64,000 bases of DNA. Origin: Corynebacterium appendicis CIP 107643 (GTDB taxonomy: Bacteria > Actinomycetota > Actinomycetes > Mycobacteriales > Mycobacteriaceae). A model generated the notes under the pieces. The model made no database searches, was not told the DNA's origin, and was given only the letters and a program-made list of their open reading frames with translations. The DNA lies in NCBI RefSeq assembly GCF_030408415.1, contig NZ_CP046976.1:1612001-1676000 (forward strand). Direction: 5' to 3'. The stretch's first letter is position 1; every line of letters begins with the position of its first letter. A program made the position numbers and the translations under genes. Shown here piece by piece: positions 28,067 through 37,364 of the stretch.

Positions 28067-30178
28067 ATGGCTCACTCTGTAGAGATGCCCGAGCTGGGCG
28101 AATCGGTCACCGAAGGAACCATCACCACGTGGCTGAAGGAAGTCGGCGACACTGTCGAGGTCGACGAACCTTTGCTCGAGGTCTCCACCGACAAGGTCGA
28201 CACCGAGATCCCGTCCCCGGTCGCCGGCGTTCTGCTGGAAATCAAGGCTGACGAGGACGACACCGTCGAGGTCGGCGCTGTCATCGCTGTGGTCGGCGAC
28301 GAGGGCGAGCAGCCCTCCGGCGACAACGACAGCGACTCCGCTGCTGCTTCGGAGGCTGAGGACGAGGAGAAGACCGAGTCCGCACCGAAGAAGAAGCCCG
28401 GCGGTTCCGGTTCCGCTACCGATGTCGAGATGCCGGAGCTCGGCGAGTCCGTCACCGAGGGCACCATCACCACCTGGCTGAAGGAGATCGGCGACGAGGT
28501 CGAGGTCGATGAGCCGCTGCTCGAGGTCTCCACCGACAAGGTCGACACCGAGATCCCGTCCCCGGTCGCAGGCACGCTCGTCGAGATCCTGGCTGAGGAA
28601 GACGACACCGTCGAGGTCGGCTCCGTCATCGCCCGCGTCGGTGACGCTGATGCCGTCGCTTCCAGCGAAGAAGAGGACGTCGCTGACGCCGACGAAGAGG
28701 TGGAAGAGGACAACTCCGCCGCAGGCGAGGGCGACAACCCGGAGGACGCACCGAAGAAGTCCGCTTCCAAGTCTTCCTCCTCGAACAAGAAGGGCTCCGG
28801 CGAGTCCACCGATGTGGAGATGCCGGAACTCGGCGAGTCCGTCACCGAGGGCACCATCACCACCTGGCTGAAGTCCGTCGGCGACATGGTCGAGGTCGAC
28901 GAGCCGCTGCTCGAGGTCTCCACTGACAAGGTCGACACCGAGATCCCGTCCCCGGTCGAGGGCACCCTGCTGGAGATCCTCGCCGAGGAAGACGACACCA
29001 TCGAGGTCGGCGCCGTGATCGCACGCATCGGCGACGCTGAGGCCGCCGCTTCCGACTCCTCCGACGACGATGAAGCCGCCGAGGAGGCCGAGGAGGAGAA
29101 GCCGAAGGCTGAGGCTCCGAAGAAGGAAGAGAAGAAGACCGAGCCGAAGAAGACTGAGAAGTCCGAGTCCACCAACACCTCCGCGAAGGTCGACAACGGC
29201 GGCAAGGTCCCGTACGTGACCCCGCTGGTGCGCAAGCTGGCCTCCAAGCACGGCGTCGACCTGAACAGCATCGAGGGCACCGGCGTCGGCGGCCGCATCC
29301 GCAAGCAGGACGTCATCGCCGCTGCCGAGGGCGGTTCCGCGAAGGGCGCCGAGGCTGCAGACACCAAGGCTGCGGACACCGCCGCCGCTTCCTCCGAGCA
29401 GGCATCCGGCCCGCGCGCACGTTGGTCCACCAAGGCTGTGGACCCGGCCAAGCAGGACCTCATCGGCACCACGCAGAAGGTCAACCGCATCCGCGAGATC
29501 ACCGCTTCGAAGATGGTCGAATCCCTGCAGACCTCGGCGCAGCTCACCCACGTGCAGGAAGTCGATGTCACCCGCATCGCGGACCTGCGCAAGAAGGTCA
29601 AGCCGGCATTCGTCGAGAAGCACGGCGCGAACATCACGTTCCTCGCCTTCTTCGTCAAGGCTGCGGCTGAGGCTCTGGTCTCCCACCCGAACGTGAACGC
29701 CTCCTACGACAAGGAGACGAAGGAGATCACCTACCACGAGGATGTCAACATCGGCATCGCCGTTGACACCCCGATGGGCCTTTTGGTGCCGGTTCTGAAG
29801 AAGACCCAGGACATGTCCCTGGCTGAGATCGCTCAGGGCATCGGAGACCTCGCTGCCCGCGCCCGCGACAAGAAGCTGCGCCCGGACGACCTGTCTGGCG
29901 CTACCTTCACGGTCACCAATATCGGCTCTGCTGGCGCGCTGATGGACACCCCGATCCTCACTCCGCCGCAGTCCGGCATCCTGGGCACCGGCGCGATCGT
30001 GAAGCGTCCGGTCATCGTCACCGAGGACGGCATCGACTCCATCGCGATCCGCCAGATGTGCTACCTGCCGTTCACCTACGATCACCAGCTCGTTGACGGT
30101 GCTGACGCAGGCCGCTTCATCACCACCATCAAGGACCGCATCGAGGCAGGCGACTTCGAGGACGACCTGGACCTCTAA
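28067..30178 (+). CDS. aceF: Dihydrolipoamide acyltransferase (E2) with three lipoyl domains
   Basis: 703 residues. Three nearly identical lipoyl domains occupy about 1-80, 119-195 and 249-325, with lipoyl-lysines K43, K158 and K288 in STDKVDTEIP. Acidic and alanine-rich linkers separate them. A peripheral-subunit-binding domain (YVTPLVRKLASKHGVDL) at about 383-420 and a catalytic domain with H673 and D677 in HQLVDGAD follow. In corynebacteria this is the single E2 shared by the pyruvate and, through OdhA, the 2-oxoglutarate dehydrogenase supercomplex, so sucB is an alternative name. AGGAG upstream supports ATG 28067. LipB and LipA, which lipoylate it, are encoded 6-7 kb downstream. Confidence 0.94.
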   Translation: MAHSVEMPELGESVTEGTITTWLKEVGDTVEVDEPLLEVSTDKVDTEIPSPVAGVLLEIKADEDDTVEVGAVIAVVGDEGEQPSGDNDSDSAAASEAEDEEKTESAPKKKPGGSGSATDVEMPELGESVTEGTITTWLKEIGDEVEVDEPLLEVSTDKVDTEIPSPVAGTLVEILAEEDDTVEVGSVIARVGDADAVASSEEEDVADADEEVEEDNSAAGEGDNPEDAPKKSASKSSSSNKKGSGESTDVEMPELGESVTEGTITTWLKSVGDMVEVDEPLLEVSTDKVDTEIPSPVEGTLLEILAEEDDTIEVGAVIARIGDAEAAASDSSDDDEAAEEAEEEKPKAEAPKKEEKKTEPKKTEKSESTNTSAKVDNGGKVPYVTPLVRKLASKHGVDLNSIEGTGVGGRIRKQDVIAAAEGGSAKGAEAADTKAADTAAASSEQASGPRARWSTKAVDPAKQDLIGTTQKVNRIREITASKMVESLQTSAQLTHVQEVDVTRIADLRKKVKPAFVEKHGANITFLAFFVKAAAEALVSHPNVNASYDKETKEITYHEDVNIGIAVDTPMGLLVPVLKKTQDMSLAEIAQGIGDLAARARDKKLRPDDLSGATFTVTNIGSAGALMDTPILTPPQSGILGTGAIVKRPVIVTEDGIDSIAIRQMCYLPFTYDHQLVDGADAGRFITTIKDRIEAGDFEDDLDL
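28070..29040 (+). repeat. Three near-identical lipoyl-domain coding repeats
   Basis: Segments starting at about 28079, 28424 and 28814 are close copies at DNA level, around 190 bases each (for example GAGATGCCGGAGCTCGGCGA in the first copies). This is internal duplication of a domain and not a mobile repeat. It could recombine to change domain number and is a trap for assembly. Confidence 0.9.
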
Positions 30179-30204
30179 ATTTATTCTGACCCTGGGTTCC
30201 TAAG

Positions 30205-30248
30205 ACGGCCCGGCACTGACCACCACGGTCAGCTGCCGGGCCGTTTTT
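30205..30248 (+). terminator. Terminator downstream of aceF
   Basis: ACGGCCCGGCA pairs with TGCCGGGCCGT; the inner CTGACC / GGTCAG extends the stem. TTTTT follows. Confidence 0.93.
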
Positions 30249-30278
30249 CCTGCAAAAACATGCGTTTAACGCAGCGGA

Positions 30279-30284
30279 TACACT
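30279..30284 (+). promoter_or_regulatory. Leaderless -10 box for the dihydroxyacetone kinase gene
   Basis: TACACT is seven bases before ATG 30292 and no Shine-Dalgarno is present. Confidence 0.62.
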
Positions 30285-30291
30285 GGTTCAT

Positions 30292-32049
30292 ATGGCACAA
30301 GATTCGACTGAAAACAAGACGAAGAAGAACAGCTACAAGTCCTTCCGCAACGAGCCCCGCCAGTTCATGGAGCAGGCGCTCGGTGGACTCGTGGCCGCGC
30401 ACCCGAATGCGCAGTGGCACGAGGAAGGCTTCATCAGTCTGAATGAGACAGGGGCTGATGGCAACGGCGACCGCGTCGCGGTGATCTCCGGCGGCGGTTC
30501 CGGCCACGAGCCGATGCACGCCGGCTTCATCGGCTCAGGCATGCTCGACGCGGCGTGCCCGGGCCTGCTGTTCACCTCCCCCAATGCAGTCCAGATCACT
30601 GCGGCGACCGACTGGGCGGACCGCGGCAAGGGTGTCGTGCACGTGGTGAAGAACTACACCGGCGACGTCATGAACTTCACTGTCGCGGCGAATAGCTCCG
30701 ACGCCGAAGTGGCCACTGTGACCGTCGCGGACGACGCGGCCACCGAGATCGACGAGGAGGACGACTCCCCCGGCCGGCGCGGCACCGGTGCCACGATCAT
30801 CGTGGAGAAGATCGCCGGCGCCTCGGCCGCGCGCGGCGACGACTTGGCTACGGTCGCCGCGACCGCCCAGAAGGCCGCCGACCAGTCCCGCAGCATGGCT
30901 GTCGCGCTCATGCCGGGCCATCTGCCCACCAGCGACCGCCAGACTTTCGACTTGGCGGAAGGCGAGATCGAGATCGGTGTGGGCATTCACGGCGAGCCGG
31001 GCGTAGAGCGCCGCGACACCACCCAGGGCGAGCGCCCGACTGCGACGGCACTCGTCGGCGAGTTGCTGGACGGCATCGCCGAATCCCTCAAGAACGCCGA
31101 TGTGGCACTCGATGGCGCCGACGTCGTGCTCCTCGTCAACGGTCTCGGCGGTGCGAGCGACCTCGAGCTGGACCTCATATTTGGCGAGGCCCTCTCCCAG
31201 CTGTCCGACCGGGGTGCCACCGTGCGCCGCGGTTTGGTCGGAACGCTGGTCACCTCGCTGAATATGGCGGGCGTGTCCCTGACCGTCTCCGTCGTCGACG
31301 ATGAGCTACTCGAGCTCATCGATGCTGACACCACTGCACCGTCGTGGCCCGCGGTCGTCGCCGACCCGCAGTACACCGCGGCCCGCACGGTCGACGACCA
31401 GAAGGCGCCCGACGAGGGCGGCGAGAATGAGTGGCTCAGCGCATTCGCGGAGCGCCTCGGAAAGTCCTACGACGACTTGACTGAGCTGGACCGTGTTGCG
31501 GGCGACGGTGACTTCGGGCAGAACCTCGAGGCTGCCTTCGGCGATATTGAGACTCCGCTCAAGGGCACCGACGCCGAGGTGCTCGAGTTCTTCGCCCACC
31601 GCATGCTGGTGCGCGCCGGCGGCACTTCCGGTGCGGTTCTGGGCACTTTCTTCCGCGAGTTGGGCGACGCGTTCGCCGAAGCGGAGGTCGATTCCCGCAA
31701 TGCCGATGCCGCCGACTTCGCGCGCGCACTCAGCGCGGGCCTGAAAAACGGCGTCGACGCGATCACCGAGCTCGGCGGTGCGAAGGAAGGCGACAACACC
31801 TTGATCGATTCGCTGGCACCGGCAGCGAAAGAAGCGGCAAAGCTCGCCGACGGTTCAGCCGCGGGCTCAATCCGCGAGGTCCTCGAGCAGATCCATGCCC
31901 CCGCTGTCGAGGGCGCCAAGTCCACCCGCGGCATGCAAGCGAAGAAAGGGCGCGCCTCGTACCTGGGCGAATCCGCCGCCGATGTGCCGGACCCCGGCGC
32001 GATCGCGATCACGTGGCTGTTTGGCGAATCAGCCGTTGACGAGTTCTAA
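30292..32049 (+). CDS. ATP-dependent dihydroxyacetone kinase, DhaK-DhaL fusion
   Basis: 585 residues. The DhaK half (1 to about 350) has GGGSGHEPMHAGF and GIHGEPG, whose histidine binds dihydroxyacetone covalently. The DhaL half (about 385-585) has ELDRVAGDGDFGQN, the aspartates that bind Mg-ATP, and RAGGTSGAVLGTFF. Fused kinases of this kind use ATP instead of the phosphotransferase protein DhaM and make dihydroxyacetone phosphate in the cytosol. An insertion of about 15 acidic residues (EIDEEDDSPGRRG) lies in DhaK. It is alone between the aceF terminator and gcvP; no glycerol dehydrogenase is nearby. Triokinase activity on glyceraldehyde is also possible. Confidence 0.9.
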   Translation: MAQDSTENKTKKNSYKSFRNEPRQFMEQALGGLVAAHPNAQWHEEGFISLNETGADGNGDRVAVISGGGSGHEPMHAGFIGSGMLDAACPGLLFTSPNAVQITAATDWADRGKGVVHVVKNYTGDVMNFTVAANSSDAEVATVTVADDAATEIDEEDDSPGRRGTGATIIVEKIAGASAARGDDLATVAATAQKAADQSRSMAVALMPGHLPTSDRQTFDLAEGEIEIGVGIHGEPGVERRDTTQGERPTATALVGELLDGIAESLKNADVALDGADVVLLVNGLGGASDLELDLIFGEALSQLSDRGATVRRGLVGTLVTSLNMAGVSLTVSVVDDELLELIDADTTAPSWPAVVADPQYTAARTVDDQKAPDEGGENEWLSAFAERLGKSYDDLTELDRVAGDGDFGQNLEAAFGDIETPLKGTDAEVLEFFAHRMLVRAGGTSGAVLGTFFRELGDAFAEAEVDSRNADAADFARALSAGLKNGVDAITELGGAKEGDNTLIDSLAPAAKEAAKLADGSAAGSIREVLEQIHAPAVEGAKSTRGMQAKKGRASYLGESAADVPDPGAIAITWLFGESAVDEF

Positions 32050-32120
32050 AACGTGGTTTTCTAGACTCTCAGACAAACGTGTATACGTGACGCACCCAAT
32101 ACTGCAAGGAGCTAGTTGAC

Positions 32121-35018
32121 GTGGATTACATTTCCCGCCACATCGGCCCGACGGACAACGAGCGCAAGGTCATGCTCGACGCCGTGGGCTACGGTTCGAT
32201 CGACGAGCTTGTGGCCGCCGCTACCCCGGCGGGCATCCTGGCGAAGGAGCCGCTCGATCTTCCCGCACCGCTAACGGAACAGGAAGCGCAGAACCGTCTT
32301 CGGGAATTGGCCGGCAAGAACACTGTGCTCAAGGCCTTCCACGGCCAGGGTTTCTCGTCCACCATCACTCCGCCGGTCATCCGCCGCGGCGTGGTCGAGG
32401 ACGCCGGCTGGTACACCGCGTACACCCCGTACCAGCCGGAGATCTCCCAGGGCCGCCTGGAGGCACTGCTCAATTTCCAGACGATGGTGCAAGACCTCAC
32501 AGGCCTGCCGATCGCGAATGCGTCGCTTCTCGACGAAGCCTCTGCCGTCGCCGAGGCCATCGGCCTCATGTCCCGCAAGGTGAAGAAGGGCCGCCGCGTG
32601 CTTCTCGACGCACGCCTGCACCCCCAGGTCATCGCCGTCGCCGCGGAGCGCGCCCGTGCCCTGGATCTCGAGGTGGAAGTCACCGCGCTCGACTCGAACC
32701 TGGTCGGCGAAGACTTCGTCGGCGTCGTGCTGGCGTACCCGGGCACCGAGGGCGATATCGTCGACCCGCGCCCGGTGATCGAAGCGATCCACTCCCGCGG
32801 CGGCCTCGCCACCGTGGCCGCCGACCCGCTGTCGCTGCTGCTCCTGGAATCCCCGGGCGAGCTCGGCGCAGATATCGCCGTGGGCACCACGCAGCGTTTC
32901 GGTGTGCCGTTGTTCTACGGCGGCCCGCACGCCGCGTACATGGCTGTTTCCGACAAGCTCAAGCGCCAGATGCCGGGCCGTCTCGTAGGCGTGTCCGTCG
33001 ACACGGAGGGGTACCCGGCCTACCGCCTGGCGCTCCAGACCCGCGAGCAGCACATCCGCCGCGAAAAAGCCACGTCCAATATCTGCACCGCCCAGGCGCT
33101 GCTGGCGGTCACCGCCTCGATGTACGCGGTGTACCACGGGCCGGAAGGCCTGCGCGAGATCGCGCAGCAGGTGCATGAATGGGCGGGGCGCTTCGCAGCG
33201 TCGATAAGCGGTGCGGGCTTGACCGTCAAACACGACGCGTTCTTCGACACCGTGGCTGTCGCCGTGCCGGGCCGCGCGCAGGGCATTGTCGATGCCCTGG
33301 CGGAATCCGGCTACCTCGTGCGCGCCGTCGACGAGGACACCGTGGCCGTCAGCTTCGGCGAGGACACCGAGGAAGCCGATCTCGCGGCGCTGCTCGGCGG
33401 CTTCGGCATCATCAACGAGCCTGCGGCGGAGTCTGAGAGCAATCTTCCGGCCGAGCTCGCCCGCACCACCGAAGTGCTCACCCACGAGGTGTTCAACACC
33501 CACCACTCCGAGACGATGATGATGCGCTACATCCGCTCGCTCGGCGACAAGGATCTGGCCCTCGACCGCACGATGATCCCGCTGGGATCGTGCACGATGA
33601 AGCTCAACCCGACCGCGGGGCTGGAGGCCATCACGTGGCCCGGCTTCGCCAACATCCACCCGTTCACCCCGGACAAGTACACCGAGGGCTGGCGCGAGCT
33701 GATCAGCGAGCTCACCGCTTGGCTGGTCGAGATCACCGGCTACGACGCGGTGTCCGTCCAGCCGAATTCCGGCGCGACCGGTGAGCTGGCCGGCCTGCTG
33801 GCCATCCACCGCTACCACGTGGCCAACGGCGACACCGAGCGCGACATCTGCCTCATTCCGGCATCCGCGCACGGCACCAACGCGGCCTCCGCGACGCTGG
33901 CGAACCTGCGCGTCGTCGTGGTCAAGACCGCCGACGACGGCTCCATCGACATCGCCGACCTGGACGCGAAACTCGAGCAGTACGGCGAGCACGTCGCCGC
34001 CATCATGATCACCTACCCGTCCACGCACGGCGTGTACGAGGAGACGGTCACCGAGGTCGCGGACAAGGTTCACGCGGTCGGCGGCCAGGTCTACATCGAC
34101 GGCGCGAACATGAACGCCCTGACCGGCCTCGCCCGCCCGGGCGATTTCGGCGGCGACGTCAGCCACCTGAACTTGCACAAGACCTTCACCATCCCGCACG
34201 GTGGCGGCGGCCCGGGTGTGGGCCCGATCGGCGTGGGCGCGCACCTCACCCCCTTCTTGCCCGCCGACCCGCAAATCAGCGGCGAGGACGCGGCCAAGGA
34301 ATCCGCAGAGGGTGCCGGTGTGCCGATCTCCGCGACCACCTACGGCTCCGCAGGCGTGCTGCCCATTTCCTGGGCGTACATTGCCATGTCCGGTGCCGCG
34401 GGTCTGGCGTCTGCCACCCGCAACGCCATCCTCAACGCCAACTACCTGGCGCACGAGCTGAACTACTCGTTCCCGGTCCTCTACACCGGCAACGCCGGTC
34501 TGGTGGGCCACGAGTGCATCATCGACCTGCGCGAGATCACCGACGCCTCTGGGGTCACCGCCGCCGATGTGGCCAAGCGCCTCGTCGACTACGGCTTCCA
34601 CGCCCCGACCCTGGCGTTCCCGGTGGCGGGCACGCTCATGATCGAGCCGACCGAATCCGAGGACATCGCCGAGCTGCAGCGCTTCGTCACCGCGATGCGC
34701 TCCATCCGCGCGGAGATCCAGGACATCATCGACGGCAAGGTCGCCTACGAGGACTCCGTCATTCACCACGCGCCGTACACCGCGCGCAGCCTGGTCACTT
34801 CCGACTGGGACTACGCATTCACCCGCGAGGAGGCCGCCTACCCGGTCGAGTCTCTGCTCACCGCGAAATACTTCCCGCCGGTGCGCCGCATCGACGAGGC
34901 CTACGGCGACCGCAACCTCGTCTGCGCTTGCCCGCCACCGGAGGCCTTCGACCTCGCCGCGGACACCGAAGACGGCGAGATCATCGAGCCGACCGTCACC
35001 GAAGAAAACAGCAAGTAA
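32121..35018 (+). CDS. gcvP: Glycine cleavage system P protein (glycine dehydrogenase, decarboxylating)
   Basis: 965 residues, the full-length single-chain form (N-terminal and C-terminal homologous halves in one protein). The PLP lysine is K687 in NLHKTFTIPHGGGGPG. It decarboxylates glycine and passes the aminomethyl group to lipoyl-GcvH. Start GTG 32121 has AAGGAG nine bases upstream. First gene of gcvP-gcvT-gcvH with gaps of 12 and 2 bases. The 71 bases before it show no glycine riboswitch, so glycine control, if any, must be by a protein or elsewhere. Confidence 0.97.
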   Translation: MDYISRHIGPTDNERKVMLDAVGYGSIDELVAAATPAGILAKEPLDLPAPLTEQEAQNRLRELAGKNTVLKAFHGQGFSSTITPPVIRRGVVEDAGWYTAYTPYQPEISQGRLEALLNFQTMVQDLTGLPIANASLLDEASAVAEAIGLMSRKVKKGRRVLLDARLHPQVIAVAAERARALDLEVEVTALDSNLVGEDFVGVVLAYPGTEGDIVDPRPVIEAIHSRGGLATVAADPLSLLLLESPGELGADIAVGTTQRFGVPLFYGGPHAAYMAVSDKLKRQMPGRLVGVSVDTEGYPAYRLALQTREQHIRREKATSNICTAQALLAVTASMYAVYHGPEGLREIAQQVHEWAGRFAASISGAGLTVKHDAFFDTVAVAVPGRAQGIVDALAESGYLVRAVDEDTVAVSFGEDTEEADLAALLGGFGIINEPAAESESNLPAELARTTEVLTHEVFNTHHSETMMMRYIRSLGDKDLALDRTMIPLGSCTMKLNPTAGLEAITWPGFANIHPFTPDKYTEGWRELISELTAWLVEITGYDAVSVQPNSGATGELAGLLAIHRYHVANGDTERDICLIPASAHGTNAASATLANLRVVVVKTADDGSIDIADLDAKLEQYGEHVAAIMITYPSTHGVYEETVTEVADKVHAVGGQVYIDGANMNALTGLARPGDFGGDVSHLNLHKTFTIPHGGGGPGVGPIGVGAHLTPFLPADPQISGEDAAKESAEGAGVPISATTYGSAGVLPISWAYIAMSGAAGLASATRNAILNANYLAHELNYSFPVLYTGNAGLVGHECIIDLREITDASGVTAADVAKRLVDYGFHAPTLAFPVAGTLMIEPTESEDIAELQRFVTAMRSIRAEIQDIIDGKVAYEDSVIHHAPYTARSLVTSDWDYAFTREEAAYPVESLLTAKYFPPVRRIDEAYGDRNLVCACPPPEAFDLAADTEDGEIIEPTVTEENSK

Positions 35019-35030
35019 AGGAGCCCACAC

Positions 35031-36125
35031 ATGCCACAGACCCCGCTGCAGGCCAAGCACGAGGCGCTCGGCGCGTCGTTCACCGACTTCGGCGGCTGGA
35101 CCATGCCGCTCAAGTACGGCAGTGAGCTCGAAGAGCACCGCGCCGTCCGCAACGCCGTGGGCATCTTCGATTTGTCCCACATGGGCGAGATCGACGTCAC
35201 CGGTCCGGATGCGGGCGCCTACCTCGACTACGTGCTCATCTCCAACCTGTCCAACCTCAAGGTGGGCAAGGCGAAGTACTCGATGATCGTCGACGACAAC
35301 GGCGGCATCCTGGATGACCTGATCACCTACAAGTTCTCCGACGACCACTTCATGGTTGTGCCCAACGCCGCGAATACCGCGACCGTCTGGGCCGCCTTCC
35401 AGGCGCGCACCGAGGGCTTCGACGTTGAGATCCGCAACGACTCCGAGGCGGTCGCTCTCATCGCCGTCCAGGGCCCGGGTTCGCTCGAGGCGCTCACGCC
35501 GTTGCTTGCCGACGACCCGGCGCCCCTCGCCTACTACTCCGGCGCGTGGACCACGCTGAAGGCTGACGGCTCCGACGTGGAGGTCTTCGTCGCCCGCACC
35601 GGTTACACCGGCGAAGACGGCTTCGAGCTCTTCTGCGTGAACGAGGACGCCGAGAAGGTGTGGGATGCCGTGATCGATGCCGGCATCCCCTGCGGTCTCG
35701 CTTCCCGCGACTCCCTGCGTCTCGAGGCCTCCATGCCGCTCTACGGCCACGAGCTCACCGCCGAGATCACCCCCGTCGAGGCGGGCATGGGCCGCGCCTT
35801 CGCCAAGAAGGAAGCCGACTTCGTGGGCAAGCAGGCGCTCACCGGACGCGAGCCGTCCGTCGTCATCGCCGGTCTGACCTCTGAGGAGCGCCGCGCCGCC
35901 CGCGAGGGCGCCGAGATCTTCCTCGCCGACGACAACGGTTCCGAGCAGCGCATTGGCACGGTCACCTCGGGCCAGCCCTCCCCCACTTTGGGCCACCCGG
36001 TGGCTCTTGCGCACATCGACCCCCTGCACGCTGAGCCGGGCACTAAAGTGGAGGTCGACATCAGGGGTAAGCGATACGCCTACACCATCACCGAGACACC
36101 GTTCTACTCCCGAAAGGACAAATAG
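35031..36125 (+). CDS. gcvT: Glycine cleavage system T protein (aminomethyltransferase)
   Basis: 364 residues. Tetrahydrofolate-dependent aminomethyltransferase: FTDFGGWTMPLKYGSE near the N-terminus, GIFDLSHMGEIDVTGPDA, RTGYTGEDGFELF and RDSLRLEASMPLYGHEL with the acidic catalytic region. It releases ammonia from the aminomethyl-lipoyl group on GcvH and forms 5,10-methylene-tetrahydrofolate. AAAGGAG precedes ATG 35031. The gcvH start follows after only two bases. Confidence 0.97.
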   Translation: MPQTPLQAKHEALGASFTDFGGWTMPLKYGSELEEHRAVRNAVGIFDLSHMGEIDVTGPDAGAYLDYVLISNLSNLKVGKAKYSMIVDDNGGILDDLITYKFSDDHFMVVPNAANTATVWAAFQARTEGFDVEIRNDSEAVALIAVQGPGSLEALTPLLADDPAPLAYYSGAWTTLKADGSDVEVFVARTGYTGEDGFELFCVNEDAEKVWDAVIDAGIPCGLASRDSLRLEASMPLYGHELTAEITPVEAGMGRAFAKKEADFVGKQALTGREPSVVIAGLTSEERRAAREGAEIFLADDNGSEQRIGTVTSGQPSPTLGHPVALAHIDPLHAEPGTKVEVDIRGKRYAYTITETPFYSRKDK

Positions 36126-36127
36126 CC

Positions 36128-36517
36128 ATGTCTGATCTGCCCCAGGAATTCTCCTACTCCGAGGACCACGAGTGGGTCAACGCCGCCGCTGACGCAGTCG
36201 AGGGACAGACCGTGCGCGTCGGCATCACTTCTGTCGCCACCGAACGTCTGGGCGAGATCGTCTTCGCTGAACTGCCGGCAGTCGGCGACACCGTCACCGC
36301 TGGCGAGACCTGCGGCGAGGTGGAGTCCACCAAGTCGGTGTCCGATCTCTACTCCCCCGTCACCGGCAAGGTCACCGCAGTCAACGAGGAGATCGAGGAC
36401 AGCTACGAGGCGATCAACGAGGATCCTTTCGGCGAAGGCTGGCTCTTCGAGGTCGCCGTCGAATCCTCCGGCCCACTTATGACCGCCGAGGAGTACGGCG
36501 CCGCCAACGGCCTGTAA
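36128..36517 (+). CDS. gcvH: Glycine cleavage system H protein
   Basis: 129 residues, lipoyl-bearing carrier. The lipoylated lysine is K69 in EVESTKSVSDLYSPV. It shuttles the aminomethyl group between GcvP and GcvT and returns electrons through dihydrolipoamide dehydrogenase, which is not encoded here. LipB and LipA, encoded directly downstream, make its cofactor; in many bacteria octanoyl-GcvH is also the substrate on which LipA acts. GAAAGGAC before ATG 36128 lies inside the gcvT end. Confidence 0.97.
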   Translation: MSDLPQEFSYSEDHEWVNAAADAVEGQTVRVGITSVATERLGEIVFAELPAVGDTVTAGETCGEVESTKSVSDLYSPVTGKVTAVNEEIEDSYEAINEDPFGEGWLFEVAVESSGPLMTAEEYGAANGL

Positions 36518-36550
36518 ACACCGCGTTGAATTTCTGAGCGGCGGGAGGTC

Positions 36551-36556
36551 TACCAT
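36551..36556 (+). promoter_or_regulatory. Leaderless -10 box for lipB
   Basis: TACCAT lies exactly seven bases before ATG 36564; TTGAAT at 36526 is a possible -35 with a 19-base spacer. Confidence 0.62.
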
Positions 36557-36563
36557 GTAGGGC

Positions 36564-37298
36564 ATGACCGCCCCGCGTGAACCGTTCTTCCCCGCCCACC
36601 TCTCCATCCGAGCCTCAGATTCCCCACTTGACGTGCGGGAACTGGGGCTCGTGGACTATTCGGAGACCTGGGAGCTGCAGGCGAAGCTCGCCGAGCAACG
36701 CGCCAACGGCGAGATCGGCGACACCCTCCTGGTCCTCCAGCACCCGAACACCTACACCGCGGGCAAGCGCACCCAACCGGAGGACATGCCGGACAACGGC
36801 CAGCCCGTCGTCACCGTCGACCGCGGCGGCCGCATCACCTGGCACGGCGAGGGCCAACTCGTCATCTACCCCATCATCAAGCTCGCCGACCCTGTCGATG
36901 TGGTCGACTTCGTCCGTCGCATCGAGGAGGCCATGATCGCCACGATCCGCGACCTCGGCGTGGAGGAAGCCGGCCGTATCGACGGCCGCTCAGGGGTGTG
37001 GGTGCCTGCGGATGATCCGTCGATAGGCTTGCGCCGCGACCGCAAAGTCGCCCAGCTGGGAATCCGCATCACCCGCGGCGTGACCATGCACGGCCTGGCC
37101 GTGAACTGCAACAACACACTTGAATACTTCGGCCACATCGTCGCCTGCGGCATCAGCGACGCCGACGTGACCACGATGAGCCTCGAGCTCGGCCGCGACG
37201 TCACCCCGGACGAACTCGCGCCCCCGCTCATCCGCAATCTCGACCGTGCGCTGTCCGGCGAACTCGCTGTCGCCGACCACACGATTTCGCGCGGCTGA
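36564..37298 (+). CDS. lipB: Octanoyl-[acyl carrier protein]:protein N-octanoyltransferase
   Basis: 244 residues. Family blocks are [34 protein letters not shown] and [17 protein letters not shown] with the catalytic lysine, then the catalytic cysteine in HIVACGI. It transfers octanoate from acyl carrier protein to the lipoyl-lysine of GcvH and E2 proteins. A probable leaderless promoter means it has its own transcription start after gcvH. LipA follows after 66 bases. Confidence 0.96.
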   Translation: MTAPREPFFPAHLSIRASDSPLDVRELGLVDYSETWELQAKLAEQRANGEIGDTLLVLQHPNTYTAGKRTQPEDMPDNGQPVVTVDRGGRITWHGEGQLVIYPIIKLADPVDVVDFVRRIEEAMIATIRDLGVEEAGRIDGRSGVWVPADDPSIGLRRDRKVAQLGIRITRGVTMHGLAVNCNNTLEYFGHIVACGISDADVTTMSLELGRDVTPDELAPPLIRNLDRALSGELAVADHTISRG

Positions 37299-37351
37299 CT
37301 CTAAACGGGGGCCTGTAGCCAGCGATATTCGCACGTTCGCTCGGACGGCAT

Positions 37352-37357
37352 TAACGT
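37352..37357 (+). promoter_or_regulatory. Leaderless -10 box for lipA
   Basis: TAACGT has seven bases to GTG 37365. No ribosome site is visible between. Confidence 0.58.
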
Positions 37358-37364
37358 TGAAGCC

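Noticed and set aside
28031..30085. A 684-residue minus-strand frame with repeats, antisense to aceF
   Set aside because: It is the reverse complement of the lipoyl-domain repeats; its repetition reflects aceF, and it has no start signal.
32271..36029. A 1252-residue minus-strand frame opposite gcvP and gcvT
   Set aside because: Long antisense frames are common in high-GC DNA; composition is shadow-like and gcvP/gcvT are unmistakable.
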